Assembly (NCBI RefSeq): GCF_905147045.1
Contig: NC_065896.1
Location: 273,001 to 337,000 of the forward strand
DNA length: 64,000 bases
Reading direction: 5' to 3'
Source: Nymphalis io
Lineage: Eukaryota; Arthropoda; Insecta; Lepidoptera; Nymphalidae
Position numbers and translations under genes: made by a program. The notes beneath the pieces were generated by a model that saw nothing but the letters and a program-made list of their open reading frames with translations, had not been told where the DNA came from and ran no database searches. Positions 11,462 through 22,500 of the stretch are shown here, piece after piece (within the stretch, counting starts at the first letter, position 1; the number at the start of each line of letters is the position of its first letter).

Positions 11462-11690
11462 TTTATAGTATAAGTAGGTGGATGACGTATACCTGACGGT
11501 AAGTGGTCACCAACGCCCATAGACATTGGCATTGTAAAAAATGTTAACCATCGCTTACATTGCCAATGCGCCACCAACATTGGGAACTAAGATGTTATGT
11601 CCCTTGACCCTGTAATTACTGGCTCACCCTTCAAACCTGATCACAACAATACCAAATACTGCTGTCTTGCGGTAGAATATCAGTTGAGCG
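11462..11690 (-). repeat. SINE copy, 5' end missing
   Basis: It contains the diagnostic GGTAAGTGGTCACCAACGCC, GTTAACCATCGCTTACATTG and GCGGTAGAATATC blocks in minus orientation, but lacks the CAAGCTCGTCTGG head. Confidence 0.85.
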
Positions 11691-11954
11691 GTGAATTTGA
11701 TAGAATCAGTGAAAATCGCTGTATAAACGCGAGACGTAAGAATAAGCGTATAACACCAAGTTTCCGACTCCACAAAGTTAAGAAATCTTTCGAAAGGGCA
11801 AGATATTCTTTTCCATACTAAAAACCCGCAGATATTTTTAACTTTACCAATTAATAAATTTAAATCGTATATTAAAAAACATTGATAAAAAAGGCGCATT
11901 ACGACTTTAAAAAAGCATAGAGTCAGGGTTTGTTGACTTTCAGGCAGGATATAT

Positions 11955-12100
11955 GTACATTTAATTTTATTTAGTTGACATAACTTCGTATTTGAAATGT
12001 TGGAAAAGAGTAACTAATGAGTTTCTTGCCGATTCTTCTCGGTAGAATCTGCACACCGAACCGGTGATTACTTACTTTTACCTTTAATAAATTTCTGTAA
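11955..12100 (+). repeat. Dispersed repeat tail
   Basis: The block GAGTTTCTTGCCGATTCTTC, then TCGGTAGAATCTGC, then CGAACCGGTG recurs in degraded reverse form at 44345-44420. It is a common lepidopteran repeat tail with no coding content here. Confidence 0.5.
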
Positions 12101-12396
12101 AATAAAAATTCAAAAGTATTTGAAAAATATTTGGATAAAGTATATTTAGATTGACGGAGTTTTGAATCAACATAAAAAAAGATACCGAATTTCGAATCAA
12201 ATTTCTTTCTCCAATTAATATTTTACTATTTCAAAGTATTTCATAATGATCGGTAAAGCACAAGCAAAAAATAATCACGCTTTGAACTTGATTTAATTTA
12301 ACAAACAGTCAGGTCTTATATACAGATATAAAGAAAATATTGTTTGACATACAAGTGATGGATGTCACCATTTATATATTACAATATCAGTAAATA

Positions 12397-13644
12397 ATGA
12401 ACTTAAACGGAAAAGATAATGCCCGATTAGTAAAATTGTTTGTTATAATATTTACATTATTATTTATTTACTATAAATTTAAATCTACTTGTTGGAAATC
12501 AACTCATGAATTGCCTGAACATCTTCAGAAATATTTATTGAACGAAAATGTTATCGTCAATAACACGATTGATGCTGAAAAATTGAAACGACTGGTAGAA
12601 TACATAAATTCTGAACAAAATATAAGAAACTTGGTCAAATTCAAGCCCGTAGAGGATCACACGCCGGTCCTGGTTATTCAAGTACATAAAAATATCAAAC
12701 ATTTGCAATACCTAATCATATCATTGTCACAAGTTCAAGGCATACAGACAGCTCTATTAATATTTTCTCATAGTTTTTACTACGAACCAATAAACCGCCT
12801 TGTAAGGAAAATTGATTTTTGTAAGGTGATGCAAATATTTTATCCTTTCTCCCTACAACTTCATCCGAACAAACACCCAGGGATCGATCCCGGTGACTGT
12901 GAACCTGGCATGTCGAAAACGAAAAATAAGAAATATTGCCTCATTCGCGACGCTCGTCTCACAGAACACAAACAGCACTGGTGGTGGAAATTAAATTTTA
13001 TTTTCCAAGGCACAAAGATGTTACATAAACATAGGACTCCTGTCGTTTTTCTCGAAGAAGACAATTGCGTTGCCCCAGACTTTCTCCACATGTTCCATTA
13101 CATCACTCGCTCGTTAGAGTACTTTCCTTTTGTTGAAGTCATGACTTTTGGAAGACCATGGACGAATAACATCGACATGGATCTACTCACAGTCGAATCT
13201 TGGAGACCGCCTTTTGATATTGGTCTAACTTTCAATAAAACAACTTGGAAAAAAATATTAGAATTATCTGGACAATTTTGTATGTATAATGACTACAGCT
13301 GGAGTTATTCGTTGCTTCATGTATTCGAAAGATTTCCTAAGGGTCATGTAGATATGGTGGCGTGTATGGTGCCACGCGTGATATCGATGAAAGAGTATGA
13401 CAGTACTGTTGACATATTTAAAAAAACAACGGAATTGTTTTCTGCATTGGATCTGTTTCCAAAGAAAGTTCAAGCCGTTTTCTTGTTTGGACCTGCAGGA
13501 AGAGTAGAAAGAGTTTTGAAAGGCCCTCCAGTTGGCAGAGGTGGTTGGAATGATCTGCGAGACCAACTTTTATGTCTGGATCCTTTGCTGAGCACGACCA
13601 CAGAAGAGAAACGATACAATGAATACGATGTTACCAAGTTGTAA
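12397..13644 (+). CDS. Divergent intronless Mgat2-like N-acetylglucosaminyltransferase
   Basis: A single 415-residue frame encodes a type II Golgi membrane protein: a short cytosolic start, a membrane anchor at about residues 13-27 (V-I-I-F-T-L-L-F-I-Y-Y) and a lumenal GT16-family domain. Family landmarks of alpha-1,6-mannosyl-glycoprotein 2-beta-GlcNAc transferase are clear: P-V-L-V-I-Q-V-H, I-F-S-H, F-Y-P-F-S-x-Q-L-x-P, H-W-W-W-K-L-x-F, the nucleotide-binding F-L-E-E-D, A-P-D-F and the C-terminal G-G-W-x-D-x-R-D-x-L-C. Mgat2 adds the second-branch GlcNAc to N-glycans. Two catalytic areas differ: N-D-Y-S-W-S-Y replaces the family D-D-Y-N-W-D-W, and the metal-binding H-A-G-D-C-G-x-H-H loop after P-R-V is missing. 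Lack of introns suggests a retrocopy; the intact frame suggests it is kept. Activity is doubtful. Confidence 0.85.
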   Translation: MNLNGKDNARLVKLFVIIFTLLFIYYKFKSTCWKSTHELPEHLQKYLLNENVIVNNTIDAEKLKRLVEYINSEQNIRNLVKFKPVEDHTPVLVIQVHKNIKHLQYLIISLSQVQGIQTALLIFSHSFYYEPINRLVRKIDFCKVMQIFYPFSLQLHPNKHPGIDPGDCEPGMSKTKNKKYCLIRDARLTEHKQHWWWKLNFIFQGTKMLHKHRTPVVFLEEDNCVAPDFLHMFHYITRSLEYFPFVEVMTFGRPWTNNIDMDLLTVESWRPPFDIGLTFNKTTWKKILELSGQFCMYNDYSWSYSLLHVFERFPKGHVDMVACMVPRVISMKEYDSTVDIFKKTTELFSALDLFPKKVQAVFLFGPAGRVERVLKGPPVGRGGWNDLRDQLLCLDPLLSTTTEEKRYNEYDVTKL

Positions 13645-15310
13645 TAACATATATGTATTCTACTGACTATTCATCCCAGCTTCGCACGGATATTAATATA
13701 TTATGAAGATCTATATAAACATTTTTATATAACACTGTTAATTTTTGTGACGCACACCAATGAAGCATCCAGTCGGTAAGATTTTTTTCCGACACATACA
13801 ACAACCATCGTCATAAATTTTAGAGTACACAAAACGTTAATGAGTTATGTAAAGTCCTTCCTCGATAGTTTTTGACTCTATCGCGTTTAAGCAGACAGAC
13901 AGACCGACAGTCGCAGCAGGGACGAGAACTGTTTTAATTCGAGAACAATTTCACTATTTCGTCTTATTGTCATTAAATTAATTTTTATAAAATTTATTTT
14001 AATCTATTGTAGCTTAATTACACGAGTATTACAAATCGTTATGTATAATCAAGAACTTACTTATTTCTCCACTGACAGTGCCATCTAGCGTAAACCTTTA
14101 AATACTAATTCCTAGTTTCAATTATATAATTTTTTATTTACATTACAATCATTGCGTTAAAAAAATTAAGTTAAAATAGATTTCTTAGTAATTTTATTAT
14201 TCGATTCGGAAACAACATACCACAGACTTTAACATTTGTCAAGTTATTTGTCACTTAGAGCTTATAAAAAAAACATCGGACAGTGGTGATAAAAAACGAG
14301 CTTATTTTTTTACAAGAAGATTAAATTGTATGTAAGTAATTAGCAGTGTTCCGATGAGCAAATACTGAGTTTCTCGCCTGTTCTTATTGGTATACATTCA
14401 AAATCGATGGCAACTTTAAACTTCATTCAAAACTGCTCATCATTTTCATTTGATTTAATTAAGTATAACGTTTTCCATGTTATGACGTGTTATAAAACAC
14501 AAATCTCGAAAAATTCGACGTTTCGAAAATTACGCAATGTCTTATAACCACGTATATAGTGTATGAATAGATAAATAAGACATAGTGATAATAATACAAT
14601 ATTATTGTATTACCTTAATTTATTTTAATATCTTTACAATTAATCGTAAATCAAGTGCACGTCACGCAACAACGTGTTATAAAAGGGATAGTAACAGGTC
14701 CTTAACGCGTAGGTAATATTTGAAAGTTTAATTTCATCCTCAAGTGACGAGGGTCGACAATTCGCACTCACCTGTGACACGGACCAGGGGCGGGAGATCG
14801 AGATGAACAATTCTGAAACACCCGTAACGTTTTCGTTTTCAAAAACATAATTGATACTTAGGTGAAAAATAATCGATGCAGTCTATTACAAAAACTGTAT
14901 AATAATCAAATAAAACAATATTATTAAATACCTACATGATATATGCAATAATTCAATTTTTTAAATCTCAAATATAAAAAAAAATTAAAAGAAAAAGAAA
15001 AGAGTTGGCACTTAATTAACGAATTAACGACTGGGAAATGTACCTAATTATATATAACGGATGATCTTCTTTTTAAATTTCAGAGGTTTTTTATAATTAT
15101 TTAAAACAATATATGCTATTTTAAGAAAAATATTGACAAATTTAACATTGACCAATGCTAAACTGGCAGCCCTTAACGCTTAGCGTGATTACTCGCTGGA
15201 CATGGATTTATTTTAAGCGATGTTATGAATTTACCTTAAAATTAGAGGGTTTTATATTTAGTCTTATGCTATTCTTGTACCTTGGTTAAAGCAATATCGG
15301 TACAATATAT
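13645..15310. other. Intergenic DNA, no gene seen
   Basis: Bases 13665-13960 include a probable dispersed-repeat tail (CCCAGCTTCGCACGG). The rest is AT-rich and shows no frame or exon that can be supported. Confidence 0.5.
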
Positions 15311-15318
15311 TGTTTGAG

Positions 15319-15410
15319 GAGCCGAGATGGCCCAGTGGTTAGAACATGTGAATCTTAAACGAAGATAGTAGTTCCAAACCGAGTAAGCAAAAGAAAAGCA
15401 CTGTAGTATA
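15319..15410 (+). repeat. tRNA-derived SINE head, degraded
   Basis: GAGCCGAGATGGCCCAGTGG, then GTGAATCTTAAACGAAGATA and AGTTCCAAACCGAGTAAGCA, match the tRNA-like 5' part of a widespread lepidopteran SINE, with A-box (TGGCCCAGTGG) and B-box-like (GTTCCAAAC) sequences. It lacks the complete fold of a real tRNA. Confidence 0.65.
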
Positions 15411-15638
15411 AATATAATATATCCATCGCACACTTTCAACTAAACTACGCGTGTTATGTCATGCCGCTTGATGTCCCGTGTTAAGTTTTCGGAAGATCCG
15501 GGAACAGTAGAACGGTCTGGAAGAAAGAAAACACATCGCATGTTTCAAGTAGTACCAGACACCTGAGTCCCTGGTACTCAGGTAAAAACCGATTGCGTGC
15601 GCTATCGCCTTATTTGCTTAATGCGAAAAGGTTATCGA

Positions 15639-15818
15639 TTAAACATCATTAGCGCCGCATAAAGAGTAGCTACAGTAGCAATAAGCACCCGATGTGATCT
15701 TCAAGAACAGTTTCTTGAAAAACACTTTCAACTTGTCGAGAAGGGATTTTGTGTCCCTATCTCTAGAGCCCATTGTGCACCCGTAGCGACCCAGATTACG
15801 AACGGGTCGTAATTAACC
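15639..15818 (-). pseudogene. Inverted duplicate of TSC2 first coding exon
   Basis: Bases 15639-15818 are the reverse complement, with differences, of TSC2 exon 1 and its 5' flank (about 16506-16660). The shared core runs through GGGTCGCTACGGGTGCACA, the ATG (15773-15771, minus), GGCTCTAGAGATAGGGACAC and on to TTGCTACTGT. The encoded start is M-G-S-R-D-R-D-T-K-S-L-L-D-K-L-K-V-F-F-K-K, against L-H-D in exon 1. The copy has 12 extra bases after K-K (four residues, frame kept), and the donor at the matching place reads GTGCTT instead of GTGCGT. Read through, it stops after 44 residues at 15639. Copy and original point away from each other across a spacer of roughly 700 bp. Whether it is expressed cannot be told. 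Confidence 0.85.
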
Positions 15819-16505
15819 TATTATTTTAGCATATAGTAAAAGTTACTCTCTGTTTAGTGGACTATAAGTCAACAAAGGTCTCGTTAGTGGTAGATATTTG
15901 GACCACTTTTGGTCATTCTCCTTTGACGTTACTTTATTAACACAAAGAAAAAAATTTAAGACTTCAAGAATAAATATGCCTTTAACTTTTTCTCGCAACA
16001 TATAACTAATCAAACAGTTGTTGTTTATAACCACAATTATTATAAAGAAACTTAAAGTTTTTTTCTATTTTTTGTAGTTTTAGATTTGTTTACACATAAA
16101 ACTAGTTTTTTTATTTGGCAACATTTTTTTCACAGAGTGACAATACTAAATGCACGTTCAGAAAACAATGTCATCTAATTTGTTTACTAATTTCATTGTC
16201 ACGTAGTCACTATAAAGTTTTTTGATATATTCTATCTTTATTACAATGACTGTCAACAGAGGCAATATAAATAAGTCAATTTTAAATTTTTTAAGTACGA
16301 AACTAACATAGCTCATAAAAGAAAGACCTGATAAAGTTTCCTTCATGTATTGAACTGATATCTGTCAGCTGTACGGAGGGAGGGCTATCAAGCTGTCAGA
16401 TGGTGAATAGCAAAGCAGAGCGGTAGTGAGAATAATTTTAACAAATATGTGTTTTTATTTCCAATTTCATACGCATAGGTAATCGCTGCGCCTAGCTTTA
16501 GCTTT
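15819..16505. promoter_or_regulatory. TSC2: Spacer between the head-to-head TSC2 first exons; probable promoter region
   Basis: The spacer separates the inverted copy from TSC2 exon 1 and must hold the upstream region of both. It is AT-rich, has no TATA box at a fixed distance, and encodes nothing recognisable. Promoter location is inferred from position only. Confidence 0.4.
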
Positions 16506-16547
16506 AGGTTAATTACGAACGGGGACCAGGGTCGCTACGGGTGCACA

Positions 16548-19500
16548 ATGGGCTCTAGAGATAGGGACACAAAATCCCTTCACGACAAGTTGAAAGTGTT
16601 CTTCAAGAAGGGTGCATCGGGTGCGTATTGCTACTGTGTGTATGCGCGCTATAACCGCAAGCCGGTGACGTAGATTTCGTGATTAACGAGAGTTCCTATT
16701 TACGGTCTCAGCGCCCGTTGCGGCTCAAAACGAGCTGGTAGTGACGGCAGAACTGCGGCGAGAATTGGGTCCGGAGACGCCGCTAAACCGCCGCCTCCGT
16801 GCTATCAAGGAAGTCGGCGAAAAGATTCTTCACATTCGTGTCCAAGATGTGAGTTATCTTTAATTATGCACATACCCTCATCTTAAACCTACCTATCTTA
16901 TGCAATAATATTATGCTTTTTCATTATATATATTCCAAGTAAAAACTTTTTACTTGTAAAATATAGTACTATCAATAATAAAAACTCTTTTGCCTTCATT
17001 GAATATATAAGTCACATTTGAACTTTTAAGAAAATTAACTAATTTCAATTAAGTAATATCATTTTGTATTGAAATAAATTATAACTTCTTGACAACATAA
17101 TTATAACTATTGAATTAATACATTCATTTTCAGTAAGGTGTTGTAAAATATATTTTTATTATTTCCAATAAGATATCTTAGTTTTGTTTTTTGCATTTGT
17201 TAATTGTAACTTTTTTTTAAAAAGAAGGACATTCTCAATATGTTGGTATATTTTTATGTATATTCTGGTGTGTTTTTTATCATTGTTTACCACATTTTTC
17301 GATTTAAATGATTGTTTTTTTTAGAAAGGCTATGTTTGATATTGAAATCCAAGATAAAACTACTAATCTCTTCAATTTGCAAAAGGCATTATAAGACATA
17401 AGTGCAAATAAACCCCATCTTTACAGTTCCATGCAGTTATGATGATTATTTGATTTTGATTGTTTTATAAACCCCTTTTAATTAAATATAGTTAAATTAA
17501 TATTAGTTTAACTTATATTAATTCACTGTTGTAATCTATATTATATGATTTTTACAATTTTGTAGAATACTATGTGTTTTTATTTTTATAGCTGTTTATT
17601 CTCTGTGTGCAACTGTGAAGAATTGTAATTTAAATTTATGTAAATTCTTTAGCAATTCACTGGCAAATACAAAACATTGTATAAAGATTTTTTTCACTAA
17701 TGCTTGTTGATAAAACAAACCGATTCTATGGAATGCACCTTGAAACACATGACAGATATTTTTTTTTTCTATGTACAACTCATCACTCTATAATTATTTC
17801 TGAAATAAAAAGTTTGATACATCTTTATTTTAGGGTGGTGTAGAAAAAATTTGGTCTTGTACGAGGGACCTTCTAAAAGACTCAAATGTAGAAGCACGCC
17901 ATACAGTACTTGGATTACTAAGAAGTATTGCTGAAGGTCAATCAGAACTGCTTATAATGCGCACCATTCTATTCCGGTACCTGCAAGAGACACACCTCAA
18001 CCATCCACCAGAAGATTATCAGCTCCGTTTTAAATTACTTTACACTTTAACTAACACTGGAAAGGATATTAAATGTCTGGAAGAACAGGTTTGTGTCTGT
18101 CCATAAAATATTTCTTTTATTTACATATCACTCACAAAATACTTGTAGCTGTGCAGCATTATATGCAGCTTTTTATATTTATTAACTACACATTCAATAT
18201 ATCAAGAGAATTCTCACTTTTTGTGTGTTTGTCTCAACGAATGAAATAGTATACATCCCTATTATATTTAAAGTCAAGTGTAGGGCTTTGTGTGGGCCAG
18301 TCTGGTTGGCTTACAGCCACACAACACTCACCATTTGTTTAGGTGATCACTTACTGTTGTGTGGCCCATGAGTTCATATCACTGAAATAAATGAAAAACA
18401 AAATGAAACTATATGTACAATAATATGGTGTGTTTTTCTATATTCCAGATTGGACCATTTCTGATAGAATGGCTGCCCCATATTCAGGCACCGGGGCACA
18501 TAAAAGACTTTGTCGGTCTCATCACAAATGTTGTAAAATTTAATGCTGTCTACTTAGATGAGGAAATTGTTCATGGGATCGTAAAGTATGTTATTTTCTT
18601 ACAATAAATCAAGGCTTCCTAACTTTAGAAGCAGTAATTTACAGTTTTTGTATTTATTAATTTATTTTAAATATTTGTAGCAATGCATGTCATCTCTGCG
18701 TGTACTCTGCGGACCCAGGAGTAGTCCAAGGGTGCCTGTCGCTTCTGGAAGCGGTGGTATCGTACTCGCTGCTGCCGCGTGCCGCTCTGCGGACCTTCGT
18801 GGCCGCACTCTGCAGGACCGTTAACATAGAACATTACTGTCAAAACAGTTGGAAGGTACCAATACCAGCGGGCGTCCTTTGATTCGAAAATATTAAATTA
18901 ATATCAAATGAAACTACGTGTGGAACATTCTGATCCGCAGCTGATGCGCTACGTGGTGGGTGCGGACATGGGGCACGCGGCGCTGCAGGAGATGGCGGAG
19001 CTGGTGCGCGGCGCGGGGGAGGCCGAGGACGCGGAGGAGGGCGCGGGGCTGGCGCGCGGGGCCGTGTTCTACATCAACATGGCGCTGTGGGGGCCGCGCC
19101 GCGTGCGCACGCTGCACGTGTCCTTCCTGGCCGTGCTGCCCGCCTTCCTCAAGGTGCCGCCGCGCCGGGCCGCCGGGTCTCTTGTAACCGTAACCGTTTG
19201 ACTGGACGTGCTCGTGTCGTTGCAGGCGCTGGCGGGGCGGCAGGCGGTCGTCACATACGAAGTGGTGGTGGCGCTGCAGAGCCTGGTGGCGCGCGTGCCA
19301 CTGGAGGTGGACGAGGTCGCCTGGGATCTCGTCCTCGCCATCATCCGCGCCGTTTTGCAGCAGGACAGTCAGTTTCATGTCTTTTTAACGAATTTTGTGT
19401 ACTTACGATTCATATAGATATTATTTATGTTATAAAATATATAAAAAATAGGTTTTTAGACACTCGTATACATCTTTATTACATCCAATCGCTGATGTGT

Positions 19501-22500
19501 CGCGACCGTTTCAGAAAGCTTCGACCCCCCCAACGAGCTAATCCACAGCCGCGTGCACGCGCTGATCACCTCCATCGAGCAGCTGCACGAGGCGGGACAG
19601 TTCCTCGGCGACGCGGAGGTGCTGCTCGACCTCGTCGACTTCTGTGGACACGACCGGCCGGTGAGTCCGTGAAGCCTCCTCGGGGGCGATGCGCCGATAT
19701 CGATTTAACCACACGCCAACCGCAGGAGGCGTCCACCATGCGGCTGCTGACGGAGCGCTGTGCGGCGCTGAGCGGCGCGGACGCGGGCGCGGCGCTGGCG
19801 CTGGCGGAGCGCTACGTGCGCCTGGAGCCGCGCCTGCCCGTGCGCCTGCACGCGCTGGCCTGCGTGCTGGCCTACATCAAGCGCAACCGTTGCGGCCACG
19901 GCGAGGAGCTGGCGGAGCGTGTGGGCGGGCCGGTGGCGGCGGCCTGCGCGCAGGACGCCGAGCCGGCGCTGCGGGCCGCCGCCGCCCGCGCGCTGCCCGA
20001 CCTGGCGCGCATGTGCACCTCCGACGTGTGCATCGACCTCATCGACCAGCTCGAGAAGGTGAACCTCGCTGACGCTTCGCTTGTCCGCCATCGAATATCT
20101 CGATAATCCGTGCGTCCCTCCCGCTGTCGTAGATTCTGAACCGTCCGTTCGAGATGTACGTGTCGGAGGTGTCGGTCCCGGCGGACGCGGACACGTCGGA
20201 CCTACGCCTGGCGGCCGTCGGGCTGCTGGAACTGCTGCACGACAAGCTGCTGCGAGCCCCCGCTGCGCACGCCGCGCGCGCCTTCCTCGTGCTGCTCGAC
20301 CATCTCGACCACCACTACCGCCGACCCACGCTGCTGCATCACCACCCGGACATACGACTCAAGGTGAGTAACGTTCCATCGTTTGTTTCTCCGACGTAAA
20401 ACGTACGACTCGCAACTGAACATTGAAGTTCCGACTCGACAACGTTTCAGATTTTCGATATGCTGTTCGCGCTCCGGGCGAACGCCTTCAACTGCGTCGG
20501 GTTCTGCTACGAGGGCGGCACGGCGGTGTACGGGGCGGCGGCGCTCCGCCTGCGCCCGCTGTGCTCGCCCTTCCTGCTGGCCGAGCCGCCCGCGCCGCGC
20601 GGCCACCAGCCCGCCGCCGCCGCGCAGGCCAAGGACTTGCCGCCCGTACGTGAGCCGCCCCCCGCCCCGCCGCCCCGCCGCCCCGCCGCTCCCCACTGCA
20701 CGCTGGCTGTCCGCAGGGCGCCTGCCTGCTGCCGGTGGGGCGCGCGGCGCGCACGCTGACGGCGGCGCTGACGCGCGAGGCGGAGTGGTCGGTGCTGGCG
20801 CACGTGCTGCGCGCGCTGCCGCAGCTGCTGCACGCGCGCGCGCTGGCCGTGGGGCGGCGCGCGCAGGACCTGGACCTGCTGGCGTCCACGCTGTGCTCCA
20901 TGGTGGCGGAGCGCGGCCCGGCGGGCGGCGGCCGCCTGCTGCTGTCGGAGCTGCACGCCGCGGTGCTGCCGGCGCTGGCGGCGCTGGCGTCGTACCACGC
21001 CTACCTGGAGCCGCAGACGCAGCAGCGCATCGTGCGTTGTCTTCTCAAATACGGAATGGGTAACGCACCCTCGCTCTCTCGATCGATATACGATCTCTTG
21101 ACACTTGAAACATTCTAATGGCAAACGAGTCGATTATGACCCTCGCCTTTCGACACAAATATTTTGGTATCAGAAACCGACAAAAATTAACAAGTAAATT
21201 CTTATATAAAAATACGATTTTAACTTCATCGTCTAATACCTACCGATCCGTAACATGATGCATCGTGTTCCAGTGCTCCGCACCCCGCAGCCGTACATCA
21301 ACGCGCTGACGATCTTCACGCTGGAGACGCGCGACACGATGGTCAAGATGCTGCCAGAGGTGCTTCTCGACCTGTCCAAGATCTCCGACACGAAGGCCAT
21401 CGCCAGCCCCATGCTAGAGTTCCTTTCCAGTAACGTTCACCTTAACATTATATAAATATATTTAATTTATAATTTACGAGCAGTAGACATCGATCCATTC
21501 GCATCGGTATCCTAGATTTAAAAAAATACTCTACATGATAAATTATAAGCTCCTAATATAGATTAATGTTTTTTTTTTAATTATTATTATTTAGATTGCA
21601 TGACGTGTACACGTGTGATACATTTCCTTTATATAAATTATATATTTCCAACTCCATTATTCACCCCTCCCTCCAGCGCTGACCCGCCTGCCGCGCGTGT
21701 TCGCGTCGTTCGTGGAGGACCAATACATGTCGGTGTTCGCGATCCTGCTGCCGTACACCAACCCCTCCCGCTACAACCACTACGTGGTGTCCCTGGCGCA
21801 CCACGTGATCGCGGCCTGGTTCCTCAAATGCCGACTCTCCTACCGCAGGAACTTCGTGCGGTTCATCATACACGTATGTCGTACATTCAAAGCAAATTAC
21901 AATTAATTAAATTGAAACCAAACTGAATACAACCAACCCTCAACGAAATATTTCTGTAATTAGTTTCTAGCTATCTCTAGCTAATTCTAGAAAATAATTT
22001 TACTTCTTAAAAAACAATATGATTTTAAGAGGGGTCCCTCGACGACCGGTGCGGATATAGAACACAATAGCTAATATTATAAATGCGAAAGTAAGTTTGT
22101 TTGTTACGCTTTCGTGTCTTAATTTGCTAACCGAACATTTAAAATTATAATATATAAAATTTTGTATTCAAAATGACAGTGGTGGGTAACCTGACCGGTT
22201 ATAATGAATGCTCGTGAAAATTTTAAAAAATATCTTAGAAAATGTACTGTATAATATTAATATATAAAACAATGCATAGGGTGTTACAACTATTCGATCC
22301 ACAGTCACATTGTTATCTGTGCCTTTTGACTGCCTCGTCGGTCTAGTGGCTTCAATTCCAAGGTCGGGCCAATAAAAAGTTAATGGGTTTTTCTGTGAGA
22401 AAACTCTCAGTAGCAGCCCGGGATCGGGAAGTTGGAAGTGTGTATACTCCCGCGCCTCGGAAAGCACGTAAAGCCGTTGGTCCTGCGCCTAAACTCTTTC

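Noticed and set aside
12861..13566. Two minus-strand frames opposite the Mgat2-like gene
   Set aside because: They are antisense shadows of the 415-codon glycosyltransferase frame and have no recognisable motif.
15319..15410. Possible functional tRNA gene
   Set aside because: The A- and B-box-like sequences are those of a SINE head; arms do not pair properly and the sequence continues into SINE body.
19087..21063. Long plus-strand reading frames of 226 and 339 codons in the TSC2 region
   Set aside because: They run through GC-rich TSC2 exons and introns in wrong frames; their sequence is Arg/Ala/Gly/Pro-rich without family motifs, and the tuberin exons explain the region fully.
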